DNA of 64,000 bases from Protopterus annectens (lineage: Eukaryota; Chordata; Ceratodontiformes; Protopteridae): contig NC_056732.1 in the NCBI RefSeq assembly GCF_019279795.1, positions 176,484,825-176,548,824 of the forward strand. Direction: 5' to 3'. Below are positions 22,546 to 33,576 of the stretch, in pieces. The position numbers were made by a program, and so were the translations under genes. Each line of letters opens with the position of its first letter. Positions within the stretch are counted from its first letter, which is position 1. A model generated the notes under the pieces. The model saw only the letters and a list, made by a program, of their open reading frames with translations, was not told the DNA's origin and ran no database searches.

Positions 22546-23614
22546 TGCATACACATATACATGCAAACAAAACCCTGTGATTAGTTTATTCCCTTCCAGC
22601 TCCTTCTTTAAGATTTATATCCTGTATTAATGCCATCTACAGTCCTTCCTGGATTAATTTCTAAACTATCTGGTTCCTCGTAATAGGATTACTTAGATCC
22701 TCAAAATTCTATGTGATGGCTTAAACCTGACTTCTGCAGAAACACCTTCTTCCCTTTACAGGTGGGCTGGATGGGGACCCTCCTTCCTCTCCCCTGTCCC
22801 TGATTGCCAGCACCAATTATGCTTGTCTTCTTCCAAAACGCAGATATGGCTTAAGACATCTCATCACTACCCCAATCTCAGCAAATATCTGCCTCCCTCA
22901 CTGGTGAATTATATCCCCTTCCAATCATCTACTAACTTATGCTAATTCCACTCTACCACTTGTACCATTTCTCATGTCCATCCTTCCACATATGCAACCT
23001 TCCCCTCTGTATTCAACCAAAACTTCAAAATCTATTCTCCCATATGTAGCAGGTAACATTCTGGGTCATCATTTTCAAATACCTCTGCTGCTCTGTTCAC
23101 ACATCTTACTGTCTACATCTGCTTCTAAGCTAGCTATGCATCCTAAACATGCCCTCTAGCTTTCTACTTGCACCACCTTAACTACCCAATGTGTTACCTG
23201 ACCACCTAGATGCCTACACATTACATTATACTGACATAGTAGCTTACTATGTATTACAGGTAGATCTCCCAGCTCACTAATCCTTGGATTACCCTTCATG
23301 CCAGTTACTACACCCAAGATTAGAACCTTGTCTTCCTTGACACCTCCTTCTGTAAATATCCCCGAATCTACCTATTGTCTGCTCATGCAGTCATAATTAT
23401 CTGTGTACATTAGGAAGGTCACCTAAAAATTAGCCTAGATCATATGTCTCTGAACATTAGCTTTACTCTTAGGAGCCTTATATTCTACTATGACGTGTTG
23501 TGGAAGAAACTCCTCCTGCACCTAATCCTCTTAATCCCAAGACTGAATGTCTCCTCCACCTTTCTCACAAGCTCTGTTGTTGTTGTTATTTGCTTTTCCA
23601 CTGATCTGCCAGTA
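22546..23614. other. No assignable feature
   Basis: C- and T-rich stretch with short motifless open frames. I see no repeat family match to other parts of the window. Confidence 0.5.
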
Positions 23615-23690
23615 CTGCTCTTTTTTTAAACACCTTTATTAAATTATCAATTAAGATATAGGCAATAGACACAAATGCTTAGAAACACAA
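23615..23690 (-). mobile_element. L1-type LINE 3' end fragment
   Basis: About 75 bp matching the terminal 3' UTR of the L1 family (CACCTTTATTAAATTATC then ATAGGCAAT on the plus strand), beginning at a T run that is the poly(A) tail on the minus strand. The CR1 on the plus strand begins just to its right. Confidence 0.6.
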
Positions 23691-23920
23691 ATTTCCCTGG
23701 ATATCTGCTAGAGAAACCTCCTTAGCTCCACTGTCTCTCTGTGTGCAATGCAGTTGCACATTGATGCCCTGTGAGCAACTCAGCTGTGCATTCTGAGGCA
23801 TTGATGCAGTCTTCCACCCCTAGCCCTCCACAGACTAGCCACTTCTGTTAGTCTTACAGCAAACCCTGGTCCCTCTAGCCCATCCTCACCAGTTACTATA
23901 AAATATACCTGCCATAATGG

Positions 23921-24837
23921 ATGGACAGTTTCCCCACCTTTTCTCCAACCAGCCTGTTTGACATGTGTATCCTGAAGCAATGTACCAATTGCCTCATGTA
24001 TACTAACAACCTAAAGCAGACAAATACAGTATGTCAGAGACGTAACTATACCATGAAATTAGAATCAGTCCTCTCACACAACAATAAACAAGACATCCAA
24101 CAGGCTGTCAGTACAAACACCTTTCTTGTCACACAAGTTAAGGTTAAAATACATCAATTCACATATGCAGAGGTACTCACTAAGAGCCTACCTAAACACC
24201 AGAGACCTCCCAAGTGCAAACAGCACACACATACTGATACACGTTCAGAATCCACCATTACACAAAGCAGCACACATATTAGTGTCTCAACAATTACGCC
24301 TCTAAAGCAAAACACCTCAAAACCTAATGTTCTGGTCATAGGTAACTCAATAGTGAGACACACAGATGTCCCCCTCACCAGGCTGAACAAGGAGAAGGTC
24401 ACGGACAGCTGCCTGGCAGGTGCCAGGATCCATCAAATCATGTATGCACTCAAGTCACTCAGTAACAACTGCTATTATGACTCTGTCATAGTACATGTTG
24501 GAGTGAATGATTTGAGGCATACCTCTCTGGACTACATGAAGAGAAACATGACTGAACTCTCAGATTATGTGTCCCAGGCAAGCATGTCCCTATCCCTAAG
24601 CAGCATTCTGCCTTTACTTAGGATGTTGCCACAATACAGACAAAAAAATAATTGAGTTCAATAATTGGCTTAGCTTCTGGTATCATTCCAGGGGGATCCA
24701 GTATCTGTCAGCCTGGAAAGACATGGTCAACATTCTATGCTGCTTTGCCAGAGGTGGCCTTCAACTGTCTCCTCAAGGCTTTCAGATACTGGCAAAGTCT
24801 CTTGCTTCCACATAGTGCCTTTTTTAGGCAAAGAACA
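23921..24837 (+). pseudogene. CR1 ORF1 with zinc-binding motif and SGNH-type esterase domain
   Basis: Starts at Met 23921 and is open to 24655 (244 codons), then shifts frame near 24645 and continues to about 24837. The N-terminus has a cysteine cluster, LKQCTNCLMYTNN ending in VCQRRN, that would bind zinc. The middle has VLVIGNSIVRH (about 24329-24361), the block that carries the catalytic Ser in SGNH/GDSL-type hydrolases, here GNS rather than GDS, then VIVHVGVNDLRHTS (about 24488-24529), the GxND block. The last block (D-x-x-H) lies after the frameshift and is degraded to GGLQLSPQGF-like sequence. Esterase-like ORF1 proteins are known in CR1 elements; their role in retrotransposition is unsettled. 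Confidence 0.85.
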
Positions 24838-24857
24838 AACAACAGAATTCGGATGTA

Positions 24858-25795
24858 AAGAAATCTACTAAAGACAAACTCAAGGTCATACTGCTTAATG
24901 CTAGGAGCTTAAATAGTAACCTGCACTCCTTAGAAGCTCTCCTCACCTTGGAGGATGATGACGTCTGTGCAGTCACTGAGACTTGGTTCAAGGCCACAGA
25001 GGGCACCCCAGCCATAAAGGTCTAAGATGCCTTTCACACATTCAGATCCCAAAATGAGTTTGAAAGAACCAAAGGTGGAGGTGTATCCATCTTTGTTAAA
25101 TCCAAATACAACTCGAGATTGGTGAAACAGTGCAACTCTCTTGAGCTACTCCGGGTCCAAATAACTATAGGTAAAATACCCTTCCACATCATCTCTAGCT
25201 ACAGGTCTCCCATCATGAACCAGGAGAAGCCCACCACCTACCTGGACTTGTTGAGTCACTCAATATACAGTCATACACCTTGATCACAGGAGATTTCAAC
25301 TATCCTTCCATCGATTGGGCAACTTACATGAGCACAAACATGATCGCTATGAGGTTCCTGGACTTTGTTAATTCAAATGCCCTGGAACAATTGGTCTGCA
25401 CCCCCACAAGGGATCAAATGTCCTAGACATAGTGCTCACCAACATGGGAAGTCACTGCACTAACCCCTGTGTGTTGCCCTCCCTGATAAGGTCAGACCAT
25501 AAATCTGTCTTGTTTGAAATAAAGATCAAACCTGACACCCCCACAGGAGTAATAAAACTGAAAAATTTCTCCAAAGCAAAGTGTTGGCTACAAAGTGATG
25601 GTATAAAAAGTTTCAATGCCCCTGCCATCATAGCCAATAATGACTCCTATGCAGAGGAGTGCACAAATGCCCTATATAGCTCTATACTATGTATCCAGTC
25701 TACATCAAGGTCAAGGTGTCTGGAGGGACTAGGAGTTAATAACTTTCATAAAAGAAGCTCCTCAAGTCTTTATCCTCCACATATTCTGAGATACT
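24858..25795 (+). pseudogene. CR1 ORF2 APE-type endonuclease, truncated
   Basis: Begins with KLKVILLNARSLNS (about 24878-24920), where the Asn is the first APE motif, then VCAVTETWFKA (about 24964-24996) with the catalytic Glu, KGGGVSIFVKS (about 25075), a GDFNYPSIDWA motif (about 25290-25320), and VRSDHKSVLFE (about 25489-25520) ending the nuclease. Stops and frameshifts occur near 25023, 25255 and 25415. The RT is missing. This domain nicks target DNA to prime reverse transcription in the family. Confidence 0.82.
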
Positions 25796-25797
25796 AA

Positions 25798-26170
25798 GCA
25801 GTCTTATGTTTCAGTTTCTGGTACATTTTTCAAAGGTGTTTAATTGCTCCTTCATTATTTTGATTTCTACTTCTAACGAGTTGATATTTTAAAAACATGC
25901 AGTCAGCACCACTTCCATGTACCCTATGTGGTTTTTCATTCCCTGAATTCTAAATCTTACCTCGCCAATTTGCTGGTGATGACCTTTCACACCTCCCTTA
26001 AAGGGCTTTGTGTCATCTGCCTCCCCAGGCAGTGCTGCTAGTATTTTATTGCCTTTATCTTCCATTTTATCTCCTACCACCTATGTCTTATCTATTGTGG
26101 TTAGAACCACCTTTGTCTGGATCCATTCTTATTTTGTTTAGTACAATCATATCTCACTTTAGCTTTATTT
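25798..26170 (-). pseudogene. Possible L1 ORF1 fragment
   Basis: On the minus strand a short frame (26080-25889) encodes MVGDKMEDKGNKILAALPG and then FRIQGMKNHIGYME, followed by sequence rich in Lys and Glu (VEIKIMKEQL) down to about 25805. The heptad-like composition resembles the coiled-coil region of L1 ORF1 proteins. An L1 3' end lies on the other side of the CR1 at 23615-23690, same orientation, so both could be remains of one L1 interrupted by the CR1. Weak evidence. Confidence 0.35.
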
Positions 26171-26179
26171 GGTTGTGTG

Positions 26180-27235
26180 AAGGATAGGAGTTCTAAGAGT
26201 CTGTTGCCATCTTCAAAGAGCCTAGAACCCACATCCATTGTATACATCATTTTCGTTAACAAATCAGATGTGGAAGACAATTTTCATATTATCCTTCCAT
26301 TGCCCAGCACGGGCCATGTAATTTTGCAGTCAACAATATCTTCAACAAGCTGCTCTATGACATTTAAGGATAGAGCAATAACTATGCTGTAGGTGACCCG
26401 AGTTTAAATTGTGGCTGGGGTGCCTGTAGGAGCTGTCAGGGGAAGATGGAGAATACAGAACAAATGGAATAATTGGGTACAGGTAGTGGAGTCATCAGAA
26501 TCAGTCCTGTGCAGGTGAAAAATATCTCACATTATTGATCTTTCTAGTACTAACTGGTACTAACACATAGAGTGAACTATTTTACTTGGGTTTGAACTAT
26601 CTGGTAGCTATTCAAGTTGTAAAAAAACTATGACTGGACAACTTCCTTTGCTGCCAAAAAAAAAAATAAAAAATTCCAGAAATGTGACACATTAAAACTA
26701 AAATCCTATTCCATGGAACAACCTGTAGAACAGCTAAAACCAATATGAGACATGCAATCAGTAAACTAATGACTGCAACAAAAAGAATGATAAACAAAAC
26801 GTATTAACTTCTCAGGCAATGGAAGCTCAAAAATTGAATACTATCAAAATTCTGCATAGTGCTTTACTAAAGATCACGAAAAGGTAGAGCTTTCTTGATG
26901 TTGTGAGATTTCAAAAAAATCTGTAAAGTGAGATAAAAGATAATAACAATTTTTTTTTCAAATATATAAGAAGTGCCAGGAAAGGGCACTGAAAATGCAC
27001 AACATTGTTAGATAATGATGTATGAGTAAGTGTAATCTCAATCTGTGTAATAATGTAATTGTTTTAAAACCAGTTCAGTAATATGAAGAATCAAAATTAG
27101 AAATGGTTAGTGAAATTACCCCTTGCTCTCAGAGCATCACTGAATGTAAGCAAACTGTCAATCTACATTCATTCCCTAAGACCATTGTAAAGGAGATTAG
27201 CTGTGCTTACATTAGACCCCTAACTTATCTGAACA
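26180..27235. other. No assignable feature
   Basis: AT-rich DNA with A and T runs (26657-26671, 26950-26960). No motif-bearing frame and no repeat similarity that I recognise. Confidence 0.5.
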
Positions 27236-27237
27236 TA

Positions 27238-27309
<72 letters not shown>

Positions 27310-27310
27310 C
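27236..27310. repeat. (GTTA)n tetranucleotide array, 3' tail of a minus-strand LINE
   Basis: About 18 GTTA units from 27238 to 27309. It sits exactly at the 3' end of the LINE described at 27236-30430, where it reads (TAAC)n, so it is best explained as that element's tail, possibly expanded afterwards. Confidence 0.92.
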
Positions 27311-28085
27311 ATTTGACAAATGGAGAAGTCTGACTGGGTCTTGTGGGTCTTTATACACCAGATTCCCAGGAGAAACCTTGATGGTAAATAGTATTACAAA
27401 GTGTAGAAAACAATTGGATTGTATACAGTTTCAATTAATAAAGATGCAATACAATTAAAATATTTATAGTTCAAGCAAGAGTCAAAACAGTACAGGCACA
27501 CAGTCGAAAATAACATGCATTGTTACAGTATGTACACTTTTGGATTAAGTGGAGTACAGTTGCATTATTTACATTCTGCAGAGGTACAGTATAGGCATAA
27601 GAGTGCAAGTAACAAGGATTGACAACTGAATGAACTCTGAGCAATGGTACATTAAAGGTATTAACACAGACAGCAAATTAAAAAAAAAACTGTGATTTAG
27701 TAATATCCATTGGGCTGTAATGGGAAACTTGAAAGAGCTACTTTTTGCTAAGGAAAGTTGGAATGAAAGTAAAATTGGTTTACACATAATTAATATATCT
27801 TCTTGGTTGGGTATCCATTTAGAAGGGCTACCTAGCTATATGATAGTTGCTTGCTCAAGCAGAGCTAAGGCAGTGAAATAATTTATAATTGAGGAAATGA
27901 TTACACTGGTTGACATTGAAAAGCTTTGGATTTGGATTTTGTCTTGTGTACAGTGGAAGAATGTTCCACCATTTAGTGATAACTGCAGATTACAGGGCAG
28001 TACCAAATTTATTATTTATTTTAGGAGCTTGGGCAAGGAACTTATAAGAGGATCTGAGAGGTGTAGATGGGGGGTACTAATTACA

Positions 28086-28537
28086 GGTTCCCTATTAGAA
28101 CCGCAAAGGTCCACTTACGAGAATATGGAAACATTGACACATATTCAGCGAACAGCGAAAACACCGATTGTCCTGAAGCACGAAATTCGAAATGTCGAAT
28201 TGTCATAGTTGGCCCTTCTGTGGTATAGCTCCTTAAGGTAAGTGTGAGATAGTTGCGGACCTTAGGGTTAGAGTGCGGGTTAAGGTAAGTGCATAGATAG
28301 TAATGTATGCAAGGTTTAGTGTAGGGTTAGAAGTAGGGTTTTGTTAAGTGTATGTATGTGGTTTATTTATTTTGTTTGGATAGGTAGTATGTAGCGGGAA
28401 GTGGGTTTGGCCAACTATGACAATTTGAGATTTTGAATTTCTCGGTTTAGGGCACTCGGTGTTTTCACAGTTCGCACAATATGTGTCGCTGTTTTCGTAT
28501 TCGCTGAAAAGGTCTTTCGTGCTTATAATATAGACCC
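28086..28537. mobile_element. Long-TIR foldback MITE with 9-bp target duplication
   Basis: A 452-bp element with no coding capacity. Arms of about 120 bp pair: left inner GACACATATT, ACACCGATTG and TGTCATAGTTGGCC against right GGCCAACTATGACA, CTCGGTGTTTTC and AATATGTGTC. Outer ends read GGTTCCCTATTAG and TATAATATAGACCC. The flanks CTAATTACA (28077-28085) and CTAGTTACA (28538-28546) match at 8 of 9 bases. The centre contains repeated AGGGTTAG-like words (28265-28345). Long arms and a 9-bp duplication favour a Mutator-like or foldback origin; hAT (8 bp) is the alternative. Confidence 0.8.
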
Positions 28538-28559
28538 CTAGTTACATACTGATTTCACT

Positions 28560-29850
28560 GCAAGACATTTGTCAGAATGGCGAAGAACACCATAACCAGT
28601 TTGAATTAGTTGTAATTTAGGAAACATTGAAATTCCACCCATATAAGTTAAGAAAATGCTAAGTAATGATGAGTTCTACTGGGCAGGTTGGTTGTGAATT
28701 TTGCAATTTTGTTATAACACTGATCCAATTTTTGCAGAAAGGCTGAGTCAATACGGATGAGTACTGGGGAGGCATAAGAGAAAATCGGTAGAAGAAAAGC
28801 TGATAGTGTTGTTTTTTTTTCTAATGCAATGGTTAATACATGGAGATATTTTATAAAGTAGACCTTGTTTCACATGGATCTTTTTGATAATGTCTTCAAT
28901 ATGAATGCCAAATTTTTGTTCATCAGCTATGTTGACACCCAGTAATTTTGTGTTGGAGACTACCTTGAGTATGGTTTACTGAACAGATTGTATGATGAAT
29001 AGATTATTTTGATTATAATAAGGTTTGAGTATGAAAAATAGGACTTTTGATTTGTTTGGGTTTAGGGGTAGGTGTGACTGGATGATAAACCCTTCAATAG
29101 AAGAACAGGATTCTTGTTTAACAGTCTGTAAAATGCCCATGTCAAGTTTAGAGCAAATTAGTGTGGAGTCGCCTGCATATTGAATAAGAGTGCCATGACA
29201 CACAACAGTATGACATTTAAGAAAATATTAAAAGAAGAGGACCTAGGTTTGTTTCTTGAGGATCTCCAATGGGAATTTCCAAGAAAGAGGAGAATGAAGA
29301 CTTCCATTTAACACATTGTGTCCTGTCTGAGAAATAATCTTTGAAACAGGCTAGAGAATGGGCTGAGAGACCAAGTTCAACTAGTGTGAAAAGTTATAAC
29401 CATTTGAAATGTTGGGACCAACTACAGCAAGTCCCGAAATGCAGACACTGAATGGCTGAAAGATCGGACTTACATATATTAAGTCCGAGATGACATTTCT
29501 TGGAATATCCTTTTTTCTCTGAGGGATGGCAATCTCTGAGTTTATACATATAAGTTCAGGGGGTGGGGGGATTTGTCTCCACATGCCCCCCCCTGCAAAA
29601 AGAAGATTTAAGGAAAAGAGAAATTTTGGAGATTTGCTGTTCTCTGGGTTTTCAGTCTTTTCCGGTTTGTCAGCACTCAGCATTTCGAGTAGCAACATTT
29701 CAATAGGGAGCCATGAAAAGTAATTTTTAGTGTGACAAAGTACTGAATACTTTTGAGAGGCTAAGGAAGGCAGCAGGGATTACTAGACCCTCATTTCTAA
29801 GTTTGTTGCTTGTGTTATGAAAGGATAGTAAAGCTGTAGTGGTACTGTGA
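28560..29850 (-). pseudogene. LINE reverse transcriptase, broken and MITE-interrupted
   Basis: RT blocks on the minus strand: an A-box-like SLSKVFSTLSH just right of the MITE (about 29770-29735); a degraded GDPQETNLGPLLL corresponding to the GVPQGSVLGPLLF block (about 29270-29230); the catalytic box as QYAGDSTLI (about 29185-29155), Gly replacing the first Asp of YADD; LNPNKSKVLFF (about 29065-29030); and LGVNIADEQKFGIHIEDII (about 28945-28890). The MITE at 29397-29714 separates the A and B blocks. Multiple stops. Named only to the level of a non-LTR RT. Confidence 0.7.
29397..29714. mobile_element. MITE family M2, copy A, inside the LINE RT
   Basis: A 318-bp element with terminal inverted similarity (CCATTTGAAATGTTG on the left; CAACATTTCAATAGGG on the right; inner GTCCCGAAATGC against GCATTTCGAGTAG). 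It is flanked by GAAAAGTTA (29388-29396) and GAAAAGTAA (29715-29723), 8 of 9 matching. Its core, ACATATAAGTTCAGGGGGTGG followed by CCCCCCCTGCAAAAA, is shared in reverse orientation with the element at 52645-52919. Confidence 0.75.
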
Positions 29851-30430
29851 GAGGGGTGAAAGCCATGCTGGGTAGGAGAGAGAGAGTAGGTTATTTCCTA
29901 GGATGTATTTTAAAAGTTTTGAATGAATACATCATTGTAAGATTTTGGACAGGGGAGATGGCATGGATATTGCATAGCAATTAAATAGTTCTATTGAGTT
30001 TCCTCCCTTGTATAAAGAAGGATAAAGGTTTTTCCATAATATAGGAACGCAGGCTTCTGTGATTGAACTGTTAATGAGTATGGATACAGGATAATAGCCT
30101 CTGCAGCTAGTTTTAAGTATTTGTCAGGGAATTGGTTGTGAACTGGTGATCAGTGAGATTATTTGATAGACATGACATTGCTGCAGTTATGAAATGAGAG
30201 TTAAATACATCTGCAATGTTAAGATATGTGTCATTTGGGAAAGGATTTGGTTGCATGATTTTCCAGGTTTAATAGCAACATTATTAATGGTTGCTCAATA
30301 AGTTTTGGGATTAGATGGTTGAGGTGAAATTGTGAAAAGTAAGTCCTTTGCATATGTTTTTTAGTGAAGTTTCTCAGTTGTTGGCATGCTTGGTAAGTAG
30401 CTAGAGTTTTGTTTTGTTGTATCCATCTTT

Positions 30431-30779
30431 AGTGGATTGCTCATTACACACAGAATGAACAAGAGCCAGCGTTAGATCAGTGTACAAAAATTAGGCAGCT
30501 AATTGCAGTATCAAAAATTTACAGACTATTTAGTCAGTTTTCTACTATAAACAAAACTATGCAAAAATAGTAGTTAACACTCTTTAGGAAGAGGTACAGG
30601 TCCTTAATATATCCAGCAGCCAGCAACATGCTTTTTCATCATCAAATCTACTACAACTAAGAACCATCACTTTTACAACATTATCAGTACCAAAGACAAG
30701 ATTCTAAGATAATATGACATACACCAGTTTCTCAAAATTACTACATTAGTAGTTTCCAATAACTAGAGTAATTGGACTG
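30431..30779. other. No assignable feature
   Basis: AT-rich sequence between the LINE and a decayed CR1 piece; nothing recognised. Confidence 0.45.
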
Positions 30780-31440
30780 GTATATGTCTAATGGGAAGGG
30801 ACTGATTTATAGAGGTAGGGGGTCATCACAGTTGATTGCATACTATTAGCAGGGTAGTTCTGCAGGGTTATATCTTGGATCCCTACTTAACTGATGTCAG
30901 CATTGTAAACCCCTGTTTTATATTACCTTTGTCAACAACATCAAGATGAGATAAATTTAATGATGGTGCCCAATTGTGTGCACTTGCAAGGATCCACTAA
31001 ACAAGGTTAATTAATAGGTGTGGTCCCTTTGCATGACTGTGAATGTTGAGAAGACCAAACTCATAGCTTTTAGTTTAAATAAGAGACATACAATATAGTT
31101 TTAGGCATGAGATGTTTGCAAACATTAGCAGTTACAAGAACTTGGGCATCATGGCCAGCAGTCTTTTGTCATTTCAATTTCATATTGATTTTCTGTGTAG
31201 AGTGCCATATTGCATTCTGAGATATCTGAAGACTAGAAATCTACTCACCACATTGAAACTAGACTGTTTCCTACTTAGGACAAGATTAGAGGAAAGTAAC
31301 CCACTTAGTATTCCTACCTCTGAAAAGCTTACTTTGAAGGCTGATTGCATGGAAAGTAGGTTAACAATGAGGTTATGTAGAAAGTATAGGCTGTTACCAA
31401 TGCAGACTAAGAAAGTTTGGCCTATGCTCAGTGAGTTATA
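30780..31440 (+). pseudogene. Decayed CR1-like RT fragment, different subfamily
   Basis: A plus-strand series of CR1-like words in shifting frames: SAGLYLGSLLN-like sequence at about 30855-30890 where GVPQGSVLGPLL is expected, a TVNVEKTKLIAFSL-like block (about 31037-31075), GMRCLQTLAVTRTWAS (about 31108-31155), and a later region resembling the end of ORF2. It is much more degraded than the other CR1 copies and does not match them closely, so it is probably older or another subfamily. Confidence 0.45.
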
Positions 31441-31559
31441 AAATAACTAGGGGAGACCTAATTTAATTATATTAAGTAATACAGGTTCTGTGTCAAAGAG
31501 ACTCATTAGCTGATTTAAAGGCTACTTGTGACTGGATTCCTTTCCAGCTTATCTCATAT

Positions 31560-33237
31560 AAGCTGTGCTGAGCTGCACTCAGTCAGGGTCTTTTATTCAG
31601 GACTCCGAGAAGTGTGGAAAGCCCTGAGCAAAGAGAAATGAGCTGTGCTGATCTTGGTGTCCTCCAGGCATTCCAAACATAAATTTCCATCAAAAACTAA
31701 GGAAAAAAGCTGCAGTCAGCTGTGCTCACCACTGCCATTGGACTTGCTCTATAGTGGGTTGCCTGTGCAGGAGCTTTTTTCCTATAAGAAACCTACTAAA
31801 TCTTCACAATTTAGTAACCAAGGTAAGAGACTTCACTAATCTGTGCTGAGCACAAGTAAACATTTATTGAGCCGCAGCTAAATCTGACTAGGATACGTGC
31901 ACACCATAGCCCAAGTAACTCGCCACCCCTCCTACACCTTAGTAGTAAGTTTACCTAAAGAATCCCCTGCAGCCTTGAATAAACCTAACGCCAAGCAGTT
32001 ATAGTCATCCTAGGAATTGTCATTTCCTGTTGAAGCCATGAACCAGCATATTCCCACAATTTCTGTGGCTAATCTGAAGGAGTTGAGTATCTTGAGACAA
32101 TGCAGAAATTGTCTCATGCTAACTGATGCTCAACTATTGCATAGACAACACAACACAGTGTGTGAGACATGTATGTATATACTGTCATCGGGGGCCAAAT
32201 GTCACACAAAGACAAGTCTAACATCAGGAATGTCTGAAGCACACCACAAACCACACCTCACTATGTCCAACATAAGTCACATAAGTCTTCATATCCTGAA
32301 TTTCTAAAGCTTAACTTGTCTAAGCCTCAAAGGCCTCCAGAACACAGCACAGGCACTAAGCACTCTCAGTGACACTTCAGGCATACAAAACTACCACCAA
32401 ACATAGCACAAGGAGTAATCAAAGTCATGGATGCCGAGCTCATAAGGAGGCCATCTATCCATACCATCTATCCAACCAAACATTCTACTTATTGGTGACT
32501 CCATTGTAAGACATGCAGATGTACTTCTTACCAAACTGAACAAGGAAAGAGTGACAGTTAGTTGCTTGTTTGATAACAGGATCTGCCAAATCACACATGC
32601 ACTCATATCCTTGAACAACAGGTATGACTCTATCATAGTACATGTGGGTGTCATTTTCTTGAGACATACCTCCTTGAACTATATGAAGAGAAACATGATG
32701 GAGTTTTTAAATTATGAGTCCCAGACAGGTATGAGCCTAGCTTTGAGGAGCATTCATCCTTCCTCAGGAATGATGTTGCAATATGAGCAAAAAATTATTG
32801 CTTTTAATAACTGGCTTAATTTTTGGTGTCATTTTAAGGGGGTCCAATATCTGACATCCCAGGACGATATGCTCAACACACTACTCTGCTTTGCCGGGAA
32901 TGGTCTGCAACTGTCCTCTCTAGGTTTCCTGATATTGGCAAAGACATACTCCATCCCAAAGTGTATTTTTTAGGCAATGCCAACCAGGTAAAACTACCAA
33001 CATGATGAAATAACCAAAGGAAAATATGTTAGGAGTTTAAACAAGAAACTCTACTCCTCATCTTAGACGTAGATGTGTAAAGTGTCTGAGACATGATTTA
33101 AAACAGTAGGAATACTCCAGCTGTGCAGGGCTATAATGCCTTCCCACACTTTTAGACCAAATACTGAGCAGGAGGGGAAAAAAGGTGAAGGTGATTCAGT
33201 CTTCATTTATGAGAGACTCAGATCTAAGCAAAGCTAA
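31560..33237 (+). mobile_element. CR1-type LINE, 5' part (leader, ORF1, start of endonuclease)
   Basis: Plus-strand CR1 of the same family as 23691-25795. The leader region (about 31560-32016) carries AGCTGTGCT-like words four times, near 31564, 31642, 31713 and 31842. ORF1 is at 32017-32973 and the first part of the endonuclease at about 33020-33235, where similarity stops. As with the 23691 copy, the RT and 3' end are missing. The 5' edge is uncertain. Confidence 0.65.
32017..32973 (+). pseudogene. CR1 ORF1 with zinc motif and esterase-like domain
   Basis: Frame 32017-32307 begins MSFPVEAMNQHIPT and contains the zinc-type cluster ILRQCRNCLMLTD with VCETCMYI (CxxC twice). After frame breaks around 32300-32460 the esterase-like part continues: TFYLLVTPL-like sequence, where VIGNSIV is expected, near 32480-32505; DSIIVHVGVIFLRHTS (about 32627-32672), where the GxND block reads GVIFLR and has lost the Asn-Asp; and NGLQLSSLGFLILAKTYS (about 32898-32950) in place of DGLHLSPLGF. 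Two catalytic blocks are thus altered. The 32551-32973 frame is open for 140 codons. Confidence 0.75.
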
Positions 33238-33376
33238 GAAGTAGCTACTATAGGAGGAAAGAGGGGCAAGTGCCCCAGGCACAAAGTGTTGGGGACATGA
33301 TCAACTGATCCCTATCCCTCTTTAATGTAGTACTGGTTATTAAAAGCTTGTATTGCATTTGCAGTCAAACCTGAGT

Positions 33377-33576
33377 GCAGTATCAGTCCGTGTGTGACCT
33401 AAACTGTAACAAACTACTTGCTGCATTGTAGGAAGTAGTTTGCTACAGTTTAAAAGTAAAAAACTATTTTTTTCTTTACTTTTAACTAAAACATGAGTGC
33501 TGTAGCTCTCCGTACATGCAGGGTATAAACTGTAGCAACTGTTTGCTACATTTGTAGCAATTAGTTTGCTACAGTT
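33377..33576 (+). repeat. TTGCTACAG-rich repeat, left unit
   Basis: Contains the words AGTTTGCTACAGTTT and CTGTAGCAACTGTTTGCTAC more than once, in both orientations, so it can fold back on itself. The part at about 33490-33576 (AAAACATGAGTGCTGTAGC onward) recurs at 34084-34173 on the other side of an L1 fragment. Confidence 0.6.

Larger units (their letters stand above)
23691..25795 (+). mobile_element. CR1-type LINE, 5' part (ORF1 and endonuclease), 3' truncated
   Basis: Plus-strand CR1 containing a 5' leader, ORF1 and the endonuclease half of ORF2, with no RT and no 3' end. LINE copies are normally 5' truncated, so losing the 3' half is unusual and suggests a later deletion or rearrangement at about 25795. 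The exact 5' edge is uncertain (between about 23690 and 23920). Confidence 0.82.
27236..30430 (-). mobile_element. Non-LTR LINE with (TAAC)n tail, interrupted by two MITEs
   Basis: Minus-strand LINE: RT motifs at 29820-28960, then a thumb and C-terminal region, a 3' UTR and the (TAAC)n tail. MITEs at 28086-28537 and 29397-29714 split it. Its last 110 bp (27420-27310) share an ordered series of words (GTTTCTCC, CTGGGAATC, CCCAGTC, TCTCC, CAAATG) with short elements at 60626-61035 and 63790-63965, which look like 5'-truncated copies of the same family. It is distinct from the CR1 family here; an L2/Rex-like relationship is possible but unproven. The 5' edge at about 30430 is approximate. Confidence 0.68.
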
